From Palsa-1400 sp036008545 (GTDB lineage Bacteria > Verrucomicrobiota > Verrucomicrobiia > Limisphaerales > Palsa-1400): DNA of 6,390 nt. The notes beneath the pieces were generated by a model that was given only the letters and a program-made list of their open reading frames with translations, was not told where the DNA came from and ran no database searches. Of this stretch, positions 3,788-6,390 are shown one piece after another. Position 1 is the stretch's first letter; each line of letters begins with the position of its first letter. The stretch lies in contig DASYNM010000439.1 in NCBI GenBank assembly GCA_036008545.1, forward strand, positions 1 through 6,390. Direction: 5' to 3'. The position numbers and the translations under genes are program-made.

Positions 3788-6390
3788 ATGCGCACTTGTT
3801 CACTAAATTTGACCTCTCTGTTACTGTTGGTGATCGGACTCACCCACTTCGAAGCCTCAGCACAGACAAACGCGAGCACGCCGTACGATTATGGCACCGT
3901 GGTCAATGGCTTCCAGGATAACTTCACCAACGCAATCCGCGATCCCGGCTGGATGGCGGTCAATGCCGGCAACGAAGACCCCTATGTGCAGACCAACGGC
4001 GTGCTGCGTGTCTTCTCTCCCACCAATTACGAAAACCCCGACCACTTGATTTACAACCCAACACCAGTGACCTACGACGGCGCGGTGCAGGAAGTGCTGG
4101 CTAGGATCAGGATCGTCAAGTTCGATTGGAACGTAACAAATCAGGGGGATCAACTATTTGGACTCGGGTTGTCTTGTCAAGGGTTCAACACGAATCAACC
4201 TTATGGCGGTAACAATGTGCTATTTATGGATTTGGATGAGTGGGATGATACTGGCGATCCCAATTTCGCTTCCCCTCCTCCTTCTACCGACGGATATCAA
4301 CTCCGGACATTGAATGATTACGTGGCTTGGGGACCCGGCCTGGCCCTCATGTGGACCACCAACCAATGGTACTGGATGCGCGTGGGCTCGGATGGTGTCT
4401 CACTCAATAGCAAGCTTTGGCCGGACGACGGCGTGACGCCCGAACCGACCGATTGGCAACTGAGTTGGACGTTAAACGGATACGACAGTCCTGGATATGA
4501 CGCTTACCAAACCAACCGCATTGGATTCGCTGGAGTAACAGGCTCCCACACCACCGGCGTGGAATACGAGGTGGATTATTTCCTGCTTAAGGCCAGCGGC
4601 CTGCCGAGCATTACAGTCAATCCTACTCCTAATCCGCTTTATTTCACTAGCCAGCCACAGAATTCGACGAATGCGGTCGGTACAACGGCCACGTTTAGCG
4701 TCACCGTTTCGAATTTGGCTACCGTCACCTTTCAATGGCTGAAAGCACCGTCGGGCAGCACCAACTTTACTGCCATATCCGGAGCCACGAACTCCTCTTA
4801 CACAACCCCCGCTCTTAGCACGGCCGACAACGGCAACCAATACTCAGTGCTCGTCTCGGAGGGCACCCTGAGCGACGACAGCCAAGTGGCAACGTTGACC
4901 ATCGATACGACCGTGCCCACGCTGGTCTACGCCATGTCTTTGGGAAGCTCGACCCAGGTCGTTCTTCAATTTTCCAAATCAATGCAGGTGCCCACCAATA
5001 CCAGCGGCTTCTCGGCCAGCGGTCTTACTTTTAGCGGCGTCGGTTATGGCTCGCTTCCCAGCCAATTAGTCTTGACGAGCTCCGCCATGACCTTCGCCAC
5101 GGCCTATACCCTGAACGTCAGCGGCGTTGAAGACCTGGCTGGTAATGCACTGGCCGCAACGAACCTGCCAATTACCCAAGGATTGCAGTTGCCTGCCGAG
5201 TTTGGAACAACGGTCAATGGTTACCAGGATGACTTCACCGGTGCCAGCGTGAACCCCGCGTGGACCGCGGTTCCAAATGACCCGACCATTATGGCCCAAT
5301 TTACCCAAGCAAATGGGCTGCTCAACTTTACCACGGACACCAATGCGACGCTCTATGATCCGGAGCACCTGCTGTACGAGCCAACCACCGCCTATGATTC
5401 CACCAACCAGGAGGTTCTAGCACGCATCCGCCTCAATAGCGCCTACGAACCAAATATCGGGATCCGTCTTGGTGTGGCTGGCTTGTGCGATCCGGCCAGC
5501 AGCGGTCCGGGGCAGGGTGCGGACGCAGAATTTGCTTATCTTCCTGGCACGGGAATAATAGCGCTCATCACAATCGACGGCGTAGGCCAAACCCCTGTGA
5601 ATATTAGCAGTGGTGGTGCGGCGGAAGATTTCTTTCCGGAGTTAGGCCAGTGGTATTGGTTCCGGGCAAAATGCACCTATGGGTCCAACATAGCGGTCAA
5701 ATTCTGGCTTGGGGATGGAGTCACACCCGAGCCTGCCGGCTTTCAGCTCACGACCACATTTGCGGCGTCGGCAGACAGTCCGCTCTACGCCGGCATCGTC
5801 GCAGTGTCCGCTGATGCGGTCGTAGACTTTGACGTGGATTATATATTGATTGAGGCCGCCGGGCTTCCAAGTATATCCGTGACGCCGCCGTCTGCTTTCA
5901 GTTTCGGCCCTTACATCTACTTTACGCAGCAACCCGTTGGTGGGACGGTGGACGCGAATACTCCCTTCACTCTCAGCGTGGCTACCACCGGCTCGGCCGC
6001 GCCAACCTACCAATGGCAGAGCGCCCCGCCAGGCTCCAGCACCTTCAGCGATCTTTCAGGAGAAACTACTACCAATCTGACGGAGTCCTTGACCGTCGCC
6101 CAGAGCGGCACACAATATCGCTGCGTGGCCTCTGTTCCAGGTCTTAACCTCGACAGTACAACAGTGACAATTATTTCCGGTCCGCCCGTCTTGCTCGCAG
6201 CGCAGACTTTGGGCAGCCCGACCAACGTGACGCTGACGTTCAGCCGCGCGGTCCAAGCGCCAACGAACACGTCCGACTTTAGCATTAACAATAGCGTGAT
6301 CGTCGGCTCGGTGGCTGCGGGAATAACTCCCAATATTCTGATCCTGACCACTTCACCTCTCTCGCTGGGTACGACATATACTCTGACCGC
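3788..6390 (+). CDS. Secreted modular beta-domain protein (lectin-like, Ig-like and Big_5-like units, duplicated), N-terminal part
   Basis: The frame is open from ATG 3788 to the right edge (867 codons, no stop), so the C-terminus and any anchor are unseen. Residues 1-25 are a Sec signal peptide: R2, a hydrophobic run LLLLVIGL (11-18), and a cleavage site after ASA. Three domain types follow in order. Residues about 33-278 are probably a concanavalin/LamG-like beta sandwich, with NGFQDNF near the start, WYWMRVGSDG and DDGVTPEP inside, and VDYFLLKASGLPS at the end. Residues about 285-372 are Ig-like (FQW at 315-317, DNGNQYSVLV at 347-356), lacking the usual first Cys. Residues about 377-458 resemble SbsA/Big_5 Ig-like domains (FSKSM, DLAGNAL). 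The set then repeats from about 469, with the second Ig near 707-797 and the second Big_5-like domain from about 799. No catalytic motif is visible. Plausible roles are glycan binding, adhesion or a scaffold part of a larger enzyme. The domain folds are pattern calls, not alignments; the secreted modular nature is firm. Confidence 0.87.
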   Translation, partial: MRTCSLNLTSLLLLVIGLTHFEASAQTNASTPYDYGTVVNGFQDNFTNAIRDPGWMAVNAGNEDPYVQTNGVLRVFSPTNYENPDHLIYNPTPVTYDGAVQEVLARIRIVKFDWNVTNQGDQLFGLGLSCQGFNTNQPYGGNNVLFMDLDEWDDTGDPNFASPPPSTDGYQLRTLNDYVAWGPGLALMWTTNQWYWMRVGSDGVSLNSKLWPDDGVTPEPTDWQLSWTLNGYDSPGYDAYQTNRIGFAGVTGSHTTGVEYEVDYFLLKASGLPSITVNPTPNPLYFTSQPQNSTNAVGTTATFSVTVSNLATVTFQWLKAPSGSTNFTAISGATNSSYTTPALSTADNGNQYSVLVSEGTLSDDSQVATLTIDTTVPTLVYAMSLGSSTQVVLQFSKSMQVPTNTSGFSASGLTFSGVGYGSLPSQLVLTSSAMTFATAYTLNVSGVEDLAGNALAATNLPITQGLQLPAEFGTTVNGYQDDFTGASVNPAWTAVPNDPTIMAQFTQANGLLNFTTDTNATLYDPEHLLYEPTTAYDSTNQEVLARIRLNSAYEPNIGIRLGVAGLCDPASSGPGQGADAEFAYLPGTGIIALITIDGVGQTPVNISSGGAAEDFFPELGQWYWFRAKCTYGSNIAVKFWLGDGVTPEPAGFQLTTTFAASADSPLYAGIVAVSADAVVDFDVDYILIEAAGLPSISVTPPSAFSFGPYIYFTQQPVGGTVDANTPFTLSVATTGSAAPTYQWQSAPPGSSTFSDLSGETTTNLTESLTVAQSGTQYRCVASVPGLNLDSTTVTIISGPPVLLAAQTLGSPTNVTLTFSRAVQAPTNTSDFSINNSVIVGSVAAGITPNILILTTSPLSLGTTYTLT
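3890..5200 (+). repeat. First copy of the ~437-residue module in the secreted protein
   Basis: Residues 35-471: lectin-like, then Ig-like, then Big_5-like domain. It opens with YGTVVNGFQDNF. DNA identity to copy 2 is high only locally: positions 3902-3928 and 5213-5239 agree at 24 of 27 bases. Most of the copy has diverged, so the duplication appears old. Confidence 0.75.
5201..6390 (+). repeat. Second copy of the ~437-residue module, cut by the right edge
   Basis: From residue 472, FGTTVNGYQDDF matches the start of copy 1 exactly 437 residues earlier. Later matches are EVLARIR, GDGVTPEP (642-649), VDYILIEAAGLPSISV (683-698), a second Ig-like domain with YQW (741-743) and QYRCVA (776-781), and a Big_5-like domain with APTNTSDFS. 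The lectin part is about 8 residues shorter than in copy 1 by the GVTPEP position. Confidence 0.75.

Noticed and set aside
3857..6351. Several minus-strand frames of 66-123 codons across the right third
   Set aside because: They are shadows of the continuous plus-strand frame that begins with a signal peptide at 3788 and has repeated domain motifs.
1..6390. CRISPR arrays, tRNA genes, insertion sequences, phage or defence genes
   Set aside because: I saw no regularly spaced short repeats, no cloverleaf-like sequence, and no transposase, integrase or nuclease motifs on either strand.

Overview
The window looks like a carbohydrate-use locus from a Gram-negative, polysaccharide-degrading bacterium, most likely a member of the Verrucomicrobiota (a Pedosphaera/Limisphaera-like lineage) or a related PVC-group organism. 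This is inferred from the long secreted, Thr/Ser/Asn-rich protein built of lectin-like, Ig-like and SbsA/Big_5-like beta domains, from the exported GH38 mannosidase-type enzyme, and from the moderately GC-rich coding sequence. No rRNA or other marker gene is present, so the placement is tentative.

Layout. Minus strand, positions 2087 to 1: a two-gene unit that starts with a class II (ketose-bisphosphate type) aldolase homologue. Eight bases after its stop comes an exported GH38 alpha-mannosidase-family protein, which runs off the left edge. Positions 2088-2542 are an intergenic stretch holding divergent promoter-like sequences. Plus strand, 2543-3451: a MurR/RpiR-family regulator with an HTH_6 domain and a SIS phosphosugar-binding domain. 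Positions 3452-3787 are a second intergenic stretch with weak hairpins, a promoter-like TTGACT element and a perfect 15-bp inverted repeat. Plus strand, 3788 to the right edge: a secreted modular protein (867 residues seen, no stop) in which a unit of about 437 residues is repeated.

Likely joint role (inference). The GH38 enzyme would release sugars from a mannose-containing or related glycan outside the cytoplasm. The aldolase homologue would act on a phosphorylated catabolite inside, and the RpiR regulator would sense that phosphosugar. The main new observation is a pair of similar inverted repeats, TGAA-N5-TTCA. They are the only two matches to this pattern I found in the window. One lies just upstream of the aldolase/GH38 unit and one just upstream of the secreted protein, each next to or over a promoter-like element. 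This suggests that one regulator, plausibly the RpiR protein encoded between them, controls both arms. The aldolase homologue also has Asn-Glu where the family has its catalytic Asp and a zinc-binding His, so its chemistry may differ from that of known class II aldolases.
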